Source: Streptomyces sp. NBC_01244
GTDB taxonomy: Bacteria; Actinomycetota; Actinomycetes; Streptomycetales; Streptomycetaceae
Length of the DNA stretch: 64,000 nt
Direction of reading: 5' to 3'
NCBI RefSeq assembly: GCF_035987325.1
Contig: NZ_CP108488.1
Coordinates: forward strand, 4,030,001-4,094,000
Part shown: positions 1-6,277 of the stretch, one piece after another
Numbering within the stretch: the stretch's first letter is position 1
Layout of the letters: each line of letters begins with the position of its first letter
Notes under the pieces: model-generated
Databases searched by the model: none
What the model saw: only the letters and a program-made list of their open reading frames with translations
What the model was told of the DNA's origin: nothing
Made by a program: the position numbers and the translations under genes

Positions 1-1
1 G

Positions 2-271
2 CCGGCCAAGCCTGCCCCGGTTTCGTATGAGCCGTTCCCGGGTGGCGACTTCTTCAAGCGGAAGCCGAAGAGCGCCATTGTCACGGCTATGGGCAAGCGG
101 CTTGTTGCCGAAGGTTGCAGTGCGTACAAGTCGGGTCCGGGTCCCCAGTGGACTGACGTGGACAAGGCGTCGTACGCGAAGTGGCAGCGCAAGCGGGGCT
201 TCACCGGTACCGACGCTGACGGTTGGCCCGGTAAGACCACGTGGGACGCGCTGAAGGTTCCGAAGGTCTAA
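2..271 (+). CDS. Phage endolysin, C-terminal peptidoglycan-binding part (5' end outside window)
   Basis: The frame is open from the window edge to a TAA, giving about 89 residues of a longer protein. It has a helical repeat ending in GTDADGWPGKTTWDAL, the typical end of a peptidoglycan-binding domain of the PG_binding_1 type found at the C-terminus of actinophage lysins. The catalytic domain lies outside the window, so amidase versus other lysin chemistry cannot be read. A holin-like gene follows 11 bases downstream, which supports a lysis cassette. The partial gene is certain; the exact enzyme class is inferred. Confidence 0.75.
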   Translation, partial: PAKPAPVSYEPFPGGDFFKRKPKSAIVTAMGKRLVAEGCSAYKSGPGPQWTDVDKASYAKWQRKRGFTGTDADGWPGKTTWDALKVPKV

Positions 272-282
272 GGAGAATCAGT

Positions 283-462
283 ATGGGTGAGCACAGCAAG
301 ACTGACGTCAGCGCACTGGGCACTGTCCTTGTGTGGCTGAAGGCGAACAAGAAGGCGGTTGCTGCGGTAGCCGTTGCCGTTGTGGGTGTGATCACGGCCG
401 TGAAGCCTGACTTCCCGGGTGCCGTTGTTCTGTCCGCGCTGCATGCCGTTCTAGGCGGTTAG
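283..462 (+). CDS. Holin-like small membrane protein
   Basis: This is a 59-residue protein with a charged N-terminus, one clear hydrophobic segment (VAAVAVAVVGVITAV, about residues 26-40) and a weaker hydrophobic C-terminus. The ATG at 283 follows AAGGAGAATCAGT, a strong ribosome-binding site. An in-frame GTG at 241 lies inside the endolysin gene and is a poorer start. Size, membrane character and position directly after the lysin fit a phage holin, which permeabilises the membrane so that the lysin reaches the wall. No holin family signature can be named from sequence alone. Confidence 0.6.
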   Translation: MGEHSKTDVSALGTVLVWLKANKKAVAAVAVAVVGVITAVKPDFPGAVVLSALHAVLGG

Positions 463-478
463 GCCGGCCTAGTCTCCG

Positions 479-519
479 ACTCCCTTCCTGGCAGGTGAAA
501 GCCCACCTAGGAAGGGAGT
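479..519 (+). promoter_or_regulatory. Leader hairpin enclosing the ribosome-binding site (ACCGACTCCCTT family)
   Basis: ACTCCCTTCCT (479-489) is perfectly complementary to AGGAAGGGAGT (509-519), with inner pairing AGGTG/CACCT. The 3' arm contains the purine-rich ribosome-binding site of the gene starting at 526. This is the first of about ten copies in the phage region. Confidence 0.75.
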
Positions 520-525
520 ACGGCA

Positions 526-1092
526 GTGGCCTACTACCGAAACATTGGTCTGATTGGTCGCGCGCGGGTCGGCAAGGACACGGTTGCGGCAAGGCTGGGG
601 CAGCGCTTCGGCTATCAGCGGGTTGCCTTCGCGGACACCCTGAAGAATGCGGCGCTGCGGATAGACCCGCTTATCCCGACTACAACGGGCGTGTGTGTGC
701 GTCTGTCGCGCCTTGTGGCTGACGTCGGTTGGGAGTACGCGAAGATTGCGTATCCCGAAGTTCGGCGGGTCCTTCAGTACGTCGGGCAGACGGTTCGGGA
801 CACGGACCCGGGTTTCTGGATTCGGTCCGCCATGCCCGCTCTTGACGCTGCGGACAACCTGAACCTTCCCGTTGTCGTGACTGACGTGCGGTACGAGAAC
901 GAAGCGATAGCGCTTCAGAAGCGCGGGTTCATGCTCATACGCGTGACCCGACCCGGGGCCGGCCTTGACGGTCCCAACGGCAAGCACGCGTCGGAAACGG
1001 CGCTTGACCACTACCCCGCTGACGCCACGATCACGAACGGCGGCAGCGTGCCGGACCTGTTTGCCACCGTGGACGTGCTGCCACTGCGCTAG
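526..1092 (+). CDS. Deoxynucleoside monophosphate kinase
   Basis: This 188-residue P-loop kinase has the Walker A motif GRARVGKDTVA near residues 11-21, followed by the FADTLK segment typical of phage dNMP kinases that use ATP to phosphorylate dNMPs for phage DNA synthesis. TDVRYENEA (about residues 124-132) fits the second nucleotide-kinase motif. The GTG start at 526 is placed by the hairpin-enclosed GAAGGGAGT just upstream. Downstream is a strong terminator, so it is probably its own short transcription unit. Related actinophages carry such a kinase in the early region. The substrate base is not determinable. Confidence 0.8.
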   Translation: MAYYRNIGLIGRARVGKDTVAARLGQRFGYQRVAFADTLKNAALRIDPLIPTTTGVCVRLSRLVADVGWEYAKIAYPEVRRVLQYVGQTVRDTDPGFWIRSAMPALDAADNLNLPVVVTDVRYENEAIALQKRGFMLIRVTRPGAGLDGPNGKHASETALDHYPADATITNGGSVPDLFATVDVLPLR

Positions 1093-1098
1093 ACCTGA

Positions 1099-1130
1099 GC
1101 CCCACCTGAGTCTTCGGACCTGGGTGGGGC
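1099..1130 (+). terminator. Rho-independent terminator after dNMP kinase
   Basis: GCCCCACC (1099-1106) pairs with GGTGGGGC (1123-1130). It is followed by CTTTCTTGG, a weak pyrimidine tail rather than a clean T run. Confidence 0.7.
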
Positions 1131-1158
1131 CTTTCTTGGTTTGGGGGGTTGCGGGAAC

Positions 1159-1180
1159 CCACTCACGTGAGTACCTTTAG
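1159..1180 (+). promoter_or_regulatory. Palindromic operator candidate with adjacent -10-like sequence
   Basis: The perfect palindrome ACTCACGTGAGT (1161-1172) is followed at once by CCTTTAGATC, a plausible -10 region for the small gene at 1220. It belongs to the same palindrome family seen repeatedly in this phage. In phiC31 the repressor is known to bind conserved inverted repeats in the early region; applying that role here is inference. Confidence 0.6.
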
Positions 1181-1219
1181 ATCTGTCAGCAAGACGCCGC
1201 AGCAACGAGGGGAAGCCCA

Positions 1220-1396
1220 ATGATCAAGCGCGCGAAGGACGTCACTTACGGGGATGTCATCGTGACTCCGACCCCGGGGCTCATGGTCGCGAAGTCGGTA
1301 GCGTCGGACATGTACGCCATGAAGACCACGATCAAGAACGGTGACGACGCGGTTACCTTCGGGGCGTACGACAAGGTTGAGACGCTGGACGCGTAG
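1220..1396 (+). CDS. Small phage protein, unknown function
   Basis: This 58-residue protein starts at ATG 1220 after GAGGGGAAGCCCA. It begins MIKRAKDVTYGDVIVTPTPG and looks like a compact beta-rich domain (short strands, few charged clusters) with no signal peptide or membrane segment. It is bracketed by an operator-like palindrome upstream and a strong terminator downstream, so it appears to be a monocistronic early gene under repressor control. I do not recognise a family. Confidence 0.65.
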   Translation: MIKRAKDVTYGDVIVTPTPGLMVAKSVASDMYAMKTTIKNGDDAVTFGAYDKVETLDA

Positions 1397-1404
1397 CTAG
1401 TCAA

Positions 1405-1434
1405 CCCCCGGGCGGACGACAATCCGCCCGGGGG
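1405..1434 (+). terminator. Rho-independent terminator
   Basis: There is a perfect 12-bp stem: CCCCCGGGCGGA at 1405-1416 and its complement at 1423-1434, with loop CGACAA. AACTTT follows. Confidence 0.8.
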
Positions 1435-1447
1435 AACTTTCCCGAAA

Positions 1448-1482
1448 CCTACTCACCGTGAGTAGGTCGGCTGATAGAGTGT
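1448..1482 (+). promoter_or_regulatory. Operator palindrome and probable promoter of the 1503 gene
   Basis: CCTACTCACCGTGAGTAGG (1448-1466) is a perfect 9+1+9 palindrome, the most complete copy of the family. TGATAGAGTG about 6 bases downstream resembles a -10 element. The arrangement places a repressor-type site across the promoter of the large gene that follows. Confidence 0.6.
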
Positions 1483-1502
1483 CAACGAAAAGGGGCGGGG
1501 CA

Positions 1503-2963
1503 GTGAACGTGACTAGCGACGGCGGCAAGGTCCACATTGCAGACCCGACGCAGAGTGACGAACACCCCCGCCCCTTGTACCGCACCGAAGCAATGAACGA
1601 CGTCACGTTCTACTTCACTGACGCGCCCGTTGACTGCAACACGTGCATTCTGCTGAGCAACATCAACCGCAACAACGCGACTGACGGAGAGACCATGCCC
1701 CCGAAGAAGAAGACCGAAGCCGCCCCCGCCGCTGAGCCGGCCCAGGACACCCCGGTTACGTCTGACGCGCCTGCCGACGTTGACGCGCTGATCAGCGACA
1801 TTCACGCCACCGTGGATCAGCTCAAGGCGATTGACCCGGCTTCTGAGGGTGCAACCGGTGCCGCAACCGCGCTGAAGTCTGAGGCGGAAGCCAAGATTCG
1901 TCAGCTTCCGACGGCGAAGCGCAACACGCTGCGGAAGGCCGTAACGGACGCCTTCAAGGTTGCGACCACGAAGCCTGAGCCGGCCGCCGCGCCTGCCGCT
2001 GCCGCTCCGTCCACTGAGGTCGCCACGGTCAGCGATGACCCGAAGGACTGGGCGAACCTCCCCACGCTGATCGCAACCGGTATCGAGAAGATGAAGGAAG
2101 GCGTTGACGCCGGTCTTCAGCTCACGAACGCCGGTGAGGTCGTCGCGAAGGTGCTGCTGACCATTCGGCAGAACATCATTGACCCGGAAACGAAGCTGCC
2201 TGACCTTGTGTGGCGCCTGAAGGTGGGCCGCAACGCCGCTGGGCAGGTGTACGCCGACGCGCTGAAGGATGTGGCGGAAGACGACATTGAGCGTCGTGAG
2301 TCGCACTCCAAGCTCATGAAGGCCACCCAGAACAAGGCTGCTGACGTTCTCGTTGACTGGCTTCGGTCGTACAACCGGGACGACAAGGAGTCCATGGAAC
2401 TTCTCGCTGAGATGTACCCGGACGCCGTGAAGCTTCTGCACGAGGACGACGCGAAGCGCGCGGGCATGGTCGCTGACGAGACCATTGACAGCGCGGATAT
2501 CCCGGAGCCCATGACCGCTGAGGCCGCTATTCGTGCGCTGTACGCGAAGCATGACATCAAGCTTCCGCTTCGTGGTCGCACGGAACAGATGCGCTTGACC
2601 CGTCGGGTTGAGTCCATCCAGAAGGCCACGAAGGAACTTGAAGAAGCGAAGGAAGCCAACAACACGGCGAAGACGGCAGAGCTTGAAGGCCGAATTGCGG
2701 ACCTGAAGTCTGACCTTCCTGACGACATGCTTGCGCTCGTGGGTGCGCCGGAGAAGGAGAAGACCGACGCCGAGAAGACGAACGAAGCCCTTGAGCGCGC
2801 ATGGACGGCACTGGAGACGGCCGGCAAGCGCGCGAAGAAGGTGAAGAACGCCGCTCAGAAGAACAAGATCAAGCGCGAGATGTACGCGAAGATTCGCGAA
2901 CTTGCGGAGACGTTTGACCTTGACCTGAGCGCGCTGGTTCCGGCGGAAGAGTCTGGCGAGTAG
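1503..2963 (+). CDS. Large early protein with two possible in-frame starts; candidate phage repressor
   Basis: The GTG at 1503 (after AAAAGGGGCGGGGCA) gives 486 residues. An internal ATG at 1695, preceded by GACGGAGAGACC, would give 422. After the second start comes a Lys-rich stretch, then Ala/Pro/Glu-rich linkers, a helical central part, and a strongly charged coiled-coil-like C-terminal half (for example KELEEAKEANNTAKTAELEG). The upstream operator palindrome, the following operator hairpin and the possible nested forms recall the phiC31 c gene, which makes several in-frame proteins. I cannot confirm homology by eye. A structural or scaffold role is less likely at this early-region position. 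Confidence 0.5.
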   Translation: MNVTSDGGKVHIADPTQSDEHPRPLYRTEAMNDVTFYFTDAPVDCNTCILLSNINRNNATDGETMPPKKKTEAAPAAEPAQDTPVTSDAPADVDALISDIHATVDQLKAIDPASEGATGAATALKSEAEAKIRQLPTAKRNTLRKAVTDAFKVATTKPEPAAAPAAAAPSTEVATVSDDPKDWANLPTLIATGIEKMKEGVDAGLQLTNAGEVVAKVLLTIRQNIIDPETKLPDLVWRLKVGRNAAGQVYADALKDVAEDDIERRESHSKLMKATQNKAADVLVDWLRSYNRDDKESMELLAEMYPDAVKLLHEDDAKRAGMVADETIDSADIPEPMTAEAAIRALYAKHDIKLPLRGRTEQMRLTRRVESIQKATKELEEAKEANNTAKTAELEGRIADLKSDLPDDMLALVGAPEKEKTDAEKTNEALERAWTALETAGKRAKKVKNAAQKNKIKREMYAKIRELAETFDLDLSALVPAEESGE

Positions 2964-2984
2964 TCAACGACACAGCACAGCGGA

Positions 2985-3017
2985 GCCCCAACCTACTCAA
3001 CGTGAGTGGGTTGGGGC
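2985..3017 (+). terminator. Terminator hairpin with operator palindrome in its loop region
   Basis: GCCCCAACC (2985-2993) pairs with GGTTGGGGC (3009-3017). The interior is TACTCAACGTGAGTG, a slightly degenerate copy of the operator palindrome. No T run follows (TTCTTCG), consistent with the tail-less terminators reported for phiC31. Confidence 0.7.
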
Positions 3018-3141
3018 TTCTTCGTTGTGACGGAGTGACGGAGTTACGTCACTTCAGAATTCCCCTATGAGTTCTCTAAGGGCAATCCGGAGCCGACGAC
3101 ACTTCGTCACTCCGTCACCCTTGCCGCCGTGCAGTAACCGA

Positions 3142-3177
3142 CTCCCTTCAAGTCGAGAGAGACACCGACGAAGGGAG
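3142..3177 (+). promoter_or_regulatory. Leader hairpin enclosing the ribosome-binding site
   Basis: CTCCCTTC (3142-3149), preceded by ACCGA, pairs with GAAGGGAG (3170-3177), which is the ribosome-binding site of the TTG start at 3183. Confidence 0.75.
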
Positions 3178-3182
3178 CGACC

Positions 3183-4025
3183 TTGCCGAAGGTACGCACG
3201 ATCTACAGGGGCGGAAGCCGCTTCTATGTCCACCCCGAAAACCGGGAACTGATCCACCCGGGCGTGACATCCATTCTGGGGATGCTCGCAAAGCAAAACT
3301 TCCTTGCCCCGTGGCAAGCCAAGCTGACGGCCGAACTTGCCGTTGATTCCATTGACTTCATTTCCGACATGGCCGCGAACGACCGTGACGGCGCAGTTGA
3401 TTACCTGAAGGGTGCTGCGCGCCGATACACGAAGGTCCGCGCGAACATCGGTTCTGAGGCGCATGACCTTTTTGAGCGTCTGATTCGGGGCGAATACGTC
3501 GGGCGCGTGCGCAGCGACCTTGAGCCCTACGTGGCGCACTTCCGAGAGTTCATGGAAGCCGTTAACCCTGAGTTCGTACGCGCCGAAGATGTGGCGTGGT
3601 CGGACACGTACGGCTATGCCGGCTCGTTCGACGTGTGGCTGTACGTGTGGCTTGACGAAGAAGGGCTTCCGACTCCGGATCGTTCCGGCGTGCGTCATCT
3701 GATCATGGGCGATTGGAAGACGGGCAAGAGCACGTACCCGGACGTTGCGCTTCAGCTTGCCGCCTATCAGCGCGCGGACTACGTCATTGACCCTGACGGC
3801 AACCGTGAGCCCATGCCGGAGTTTGACGGCGCTGCGGTGCTGCACATCACTGATGAGACTTGGGCCTTCAAGCCCGTTGACACGGGTGACGAAGTGTTCG
3901 CTGAGTTCCTTCGTCTGCGCGGGACCTTCGATTGGGACCGTGAGCTTTCCCGGAAGGTCATCGGGAAGCCGATTGCGAAGAAGGCCGGAAAGCTTGTGAC
4001 TGGCACCCAGCGACGGGCCCGATAG
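3183..4025 (+). CDS. PD-(D/E)XK exonuclease, RecB/Cas4-like
   Basis: This 280-residue protein has the RecB-type core. GSFDVW (about residue 145) supplies the metal-binding Asp, MGDWKTGKS (about residues 177-185) supplies D-x-K, and QLAAYQRA (about residues 193-200) is the QxxxY-type motif. GSEAHDLFERLI earlier is the conserved first His motif. Such enzymes act in phage recombination or DNA processing and often work with the replication proteins encoded downstream. The TTG start is chosen because GAAGGGAGCGACC lies just upstream inside the leader hairpin. DNA strand preference cannot be read. Confidence 0.75.
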   Translation: MPKVRTIYRGGSRFYVHPENRELIHPGVTSILGMLAKQNFLAPWQAKLTAELAVDSIDFISDMAANDRDGAVDYLKGAARRYTKVRANIGSEAHDLFERLIRGEYVGRVRSDLEPYVAHFREFMEAVNPEFVRAEDVAWSDTYGYAGSFDVWLYVWLDEEGLPTPDRSGVRHLIMGDWKTGKSTYPDVALQLAAYQRADYVIDPDGNREPMPEFDGAAVLHITDETWAFKPVDTGDEVFAEFLRLRGTFDWDRELSRKVIGKPIAKKAGKLVTGTQRRAR

Positions 4026-4063
4026 TGGGCGCCCGAAGGATTCGACCCCCGAGAGGTAGTGAA

Positions 4064-4270
4064 GTGCGAGACATAGCCGCTGTGGTCTTCCTGGGCGCTT
4101 TCCTGGGCGCGCTTGCGCTCATGGCTTCGGCGTTCGTCGTCATGCTCTATGTGGGACTGTGGCACAGCTTCAACCCGGACTTTGCCGCTGTTGGCTTCGT
4201 TGACTGCATGTTTGGCGTTGGCCTTGTTGGCCTTCTCTCGGGCCTGGGTGCCCGTGTGACGCGTCGCTAG
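4064..4270 (+). CDS. Small phage membrane protein
   Basis: This 68-residue protein has two hydrophobic segments (about residues 5-27 and 44-62) with a short polar loop and a terminal RR. GTG 4064 follows GAGAGGTAGTGAA and is preferred to the earlier GTG at 4022-4026, which overlaps the nuclease stop without a good ribosome-binding site. Two-TM phage proteins of this size can be holins, superinfection-exclusion proteins or anchors. It lies far from the lysis cassette, so its role is unassigned. Confidence 0.6.
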   Translation: MRDIAAVVFLGAFLGALALMASAFVVMLYVGLWHSFNPDFAAVGFVDCMFGVGLVGLLSGLGARVTRR

Positions 4271-4297
4271 CGCCCAACCGCCCAACTCCCCAGGGTC

Positions 4298-4332
4298 AGC
4301 CCCTCAGTGCCTCACACGGGCGCTGAGGGGCT
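4298..4332 (+). terminator. Rho-independent terminator
   Basis: AGCCCCTCAG (4298-4307) pairs with CTGAGGGGCT (4323-4332), and TTCTG follows. Confidence 0.75.
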
Positions 4333-4350
4333 TTCTGCGTTGGTTACCGA

Positions 4351-4402
4351 CTCCCTTCACACAAGAGAAGACACACGGGCGGAAGCCCCGGGGACAAGGG
4401 AG
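4351..4402 (+). promoter_or_regulatory. Leader element of ACCGACTCCCTT family before the 4411 gene
   Basis: ACCGACTCCCTT at 4346-4357 is complementary over 7 bases to AAGGGAG at 4396-4402, the ribosome-binding site of the next gene. The loop is longer (38 bases) than in other copies. Confidence 0.65.
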
Positions 4403-4410
4403 CGCGCCAC

Positions 4411-5136
4411 ATGGCGAAGCGAAGCATTTGGGCCGGAGACGAAGACAACAAGCCGAAGGAGCGACAGACCTACTCGGACGACACCGTTGGCCGGCTGCAC
4501 TCCGGCTACATGGATGAGACGGGTAAGAAGCCCGTTCCCGTGGCGCTGTCTGAGTGGCGGTTCTCCACTGGGGACAAGACCGTTGCCGATGCGGTCGCCC
4601 AGCTCTTCGGCGGGTCGCCGGTAGAGAACGACGAATCGACGTCTGAGAACTTCATTGACGTCTTCACCGACGCTGCGAAGGTCCCCGTGATCATCGAAGC
4701 GGACGGTATCCACTGGGATATGAAGCAGTGGATCAACGGCAAGCTTGTGCATCACTGCGACGGCTTTGAGTACGTCTCCCCTGAGGAGAAGGCCGGCGAG
4801 TCTTGCGGTTGCCCGACGCTCTTTGATGAGCGAAAGCAGGCAGCGAAGGACTATCAGGGCCCGAACCCGGCAATCACGGTTACCTTCCGCCTTGCCGATG
4901 ATCCGGAGCTTGGCAAGTTCAAGTTTCAGACCGGCGCATGGACGCTCATGAAGGTTCTGCACGAAGCCGAAGACGGCGTTGAGCGCATTGGCAAGGGCGG
5001 GTCGGTCCTGGGCAACCTTGAGCTTGAGTACGTTGAGTACACGGGCAAGAAGGGCCCCATGCGCGGCAAGCTCGTGTCGTACACGAAGCCCAACATCAAC
5101 ATTCAGAAGTCGTACAACGACGCCATTGCCGAGTAA
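4411..5136 (+). CDS. Recombination directionality factor-like protein (phiC31 gp3 family)
   Basis: The protein has 241 residues. In the phiC31 family, gp3 (about the same length) binds the serine integrase and switches it from integration to excision. The N-terminal pattern fits what I recall of that family: a short basic start, an acidic WAGDED segment, [12 protein letters not shown], a [12 protein letters not shown] segment and a following AVAQLFGG. There is a Cys-containing segment [13 protein letters not shown] mid-protein. It lies in the replication part of the early region, as gp3 does. The assignment is from memory of the family and needs a profile search; the partner integrase is not in this window. 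Confidence 0.7.
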   Translation: MAKRSIWAGDEDNKPKERQTYSDDTVGRLHSGYMDETGKKPVPVALSEWRFSTGDKTVADAVAQLFGGSPVENDESTSENFIDVFTDAAKVPVIIEADGIHWDMKQWINGKLVHHCDGFEYVSPEEKAGESCGCPTLFDERKQAAKDYQGPNPAITVTFRLADDPELGKFKFQTGAWTLMKVLHEAEDGVERIGKGGSVLGNLELEYVEYTGKKGPMRGKLVSYTKPNINIQKSYNDAIAE

Positions 5137-5140
5137 GCGC

Positions 5141-5323
5141 GTGGCGAAGCTGGACGCGTCGGAGCCGTACAACTGGGCGCGCGCACTCTTCAGGGCAGAT
5201 ATCGAGACGGTACGTCGTCCGCTGTGGGAATACCCGCCGGAAGCGCGTACCGCTGTCCTTCATGAGCGTCGCGTCCGGTTCGGCATACCGACCCAAGACG
5301 ACTTTGACCCGGAGTACCACTAG
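5141..5323 (+). CDS. Small phage protein, unknown
   Basis: This 60-residue protein starts at GTG 5141, four bases after the RDF-like gene stops, so it is probably translated by re-initiation. It is rich in Arg, Trp and acidic residues (WARALFRADIETVRRPLW), likely all helical, and ends DDFDPEYH. Its stop overlaps the next start by one base (TAGTG). No family recognised. The operon position suggests an early replication or recombination accessory role. Confidence 0.6.
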   Translation: MAKLDASEPYNWARALFRADIETVRRPLWEYPPEARTAVLHERRVRFGIPTQDDFDPEYH

Positions 5324-5613
5324 TGGGCAAGCGCGGAACGGTCACCGACTATGCCGGGGAAGCCCTGTACGTCGGTGACCTAATCAACTATGCAACGCGC
5401 TGCGGGAATCGGGCGCGCGCATCGGACGCGATCATTCGAGAGATCGAAATTCGGCGCGCATACGGAAAGCTCATCCCCTTTCTTCAGGTCCAGCCAACCG
5501 GAGTTGACTCCGGTGACGGGCTTGGGGAACGCAAGACGCTGCGCAAGGAATGGATCAGCACAGAACACGTACGCCTGTTGCGGAGCAACGTAGCCGGCAC
5601 ACAGACCAACTGA
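5323..5613 (+). CDS. Small phage protein, unknown
   Basis: This 96-residue protein starts at GTG 5323 inside the TAGTG overlap with the previous gene. It opens MGKRGTVTDYAGEALYVGDL, which reads like a small beta-barrel fold, followed by a basic helix IIREIEIRRAYGK. No membrane segment or Cys motif. It is the last gene before a terminator, so the 4411-5613 unit is probably one transcript. Function unknown. Confidence 0.6.
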   Translation: MGKRGTVTDYAGEALYVGDLINYATRCGNRARASDAIIREIEIRRAYGKLIPFLQVQPTGVDSGDGLGERKTLRKEWISTEHVRLLRSNVAGTQTN

Positions 5614-5619
5614 CGACAC

Positions 5620-5653
5620 GCCCCGGGCGGAGCACTGCGCTTCGTGCCGGGGC
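5620..5653 (+). terminator. Rho-independent terminator
   Basis: GCCCCGG (5620-5626) pairs with CCGGGGC (5647-5653), with an inner GCAC/GTGC pairing. TTGTTGTCG follows. Confidence 0.65.
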
Positions 5654-5669
5654 TTGTTGTCGTTCAAGG

Positions 5670-5686
5670 CACTCACGGTGAGTAGG
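5670..5686 (+). promoter_or_regulatory. Operator palindrome immediately before a start codon
   Basis: CACTCACGGTGAGTAGG belongs to the phage palindrome family. It ends two bases before the ATG at 5689, so a bound protein would cover the translation start region of the DNA. Confidence 0.6.
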
Positions 5687-5688
5687 TT

Positions 5689-5877
5689 ATGGCGAGCATC
5701 TTGATAGGTCCCGACAAGGCTCCGGCGCTGGGTGACGTGCGCACGCTGGGGCAGGGGGACAGCATCTTTCTTCGCAAGGGTTGGGCCGATCGGCGCGACG
5801 GGGGACGCTACGCCGAAGCGATCAGTGCGGCAGTGCTCCGGGGTGCTGACGTTCGGTGGGTGCGCCGTGCGTCATGA
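5689..5877 (+). CDS. Small phage protein, unknown
   Basis: This 62-residue basic protein starts MASILIGPDKAPALGD, with a short helical C-terminal part (YAEAISAAVLRGADVRWVRR). The ATG directly follows an operator palindrome. The upstream purines GTGAGTAGG could serve as a weak ribosome-binding site. Its 3' end overlaps the HNH gene start by 11 bases in another frame. No family recognised. Confidence 0.5.
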   Translation: MASILIGPDKAPALGDVRTLGQGDSIFLRKGWADRRDGGRYAEAISAAVLRGADVRWVRRAS

Positions 5878-6232
5878 CCCCAAGTGCGCCTGCAAGGCAT
5901 GCCGAGACAAGCGGCGACGGCAGCACATTCAGAACTATTACCGGAAGCTTCCGCCGGACAAGCGTCATGAGCTGACGCACAAGCGGCGCGCGAAGACGTA
6001 CGGCGTTGAACATGAGGCGTACAGCCGCACAGAGATCATGCGCCGTTGGGGGTACCGCTGCGCCTACTGCGATGACCGGGCGACGCACCTTGACCACGTC
6101 CACCCGCTCAGCAAGGGCGGAGCCGACAAGGCTTCCAACATGGTTCCGGCGTGCGCGAGTTGCAACCTGAGCAAGGGGGCTAAGACGTTGGCGGAATGGT
6201 CCCTGACCTTCGGGCCGGCTGAGCCCAGGTAA
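5867..6232 (+). CDS. HNH endonuclease
   Basis: This 121-residue protein has an N-terminal Cys cluster (CACKACRDKRRRQ), a basic helical linker, and a C-terminal HNH core. CAYCDDRATHLDHVHPLSKG provides a zinc CxxC and the LDHVHP signature, and SNMVPACASCNLSKG supplies the Asn and second CxxC. GTG 5867 is the simplest start; GTG 5843 is possible. Free-standing HNH nucleases in phages can be homing enzymes or DNA packaging or processing nucleases. The location between early replication genes rather than next to terminase favours a homing or DNA-processing role (inference). Confidence 0.8.
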   Translation: MRHDPKCACKACRDKRRRQHIQNYYRKLPPDKRHELTHKRRAKTYGVEHEAYSRTEIMRRWGYRCAYCDDRATHLDHVHPLSKGGADKASNMVPACASCNLSKGAKTLAEWSLTFGPAEPR

Positions 6233-6238
6233 CCGACT

Positions 6239-6269
6239 CCCTTCTAGGTCCACGAAGGACTACGAAGGG
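6239..6269 (+). promoter_or_regulatory. Leader hairpin before the primase gene
   Basis: CCCTTC (6239-6244), part of ACCGACTCCCTT, pairs with GAAGGG (6264-6269), and inner GTCC pairs with GGAC. The 3' arm is the ribosome-binding site for GTG 6278. Confidence 0.7.
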
Positions 6270-6277
6270 GAACGGCA

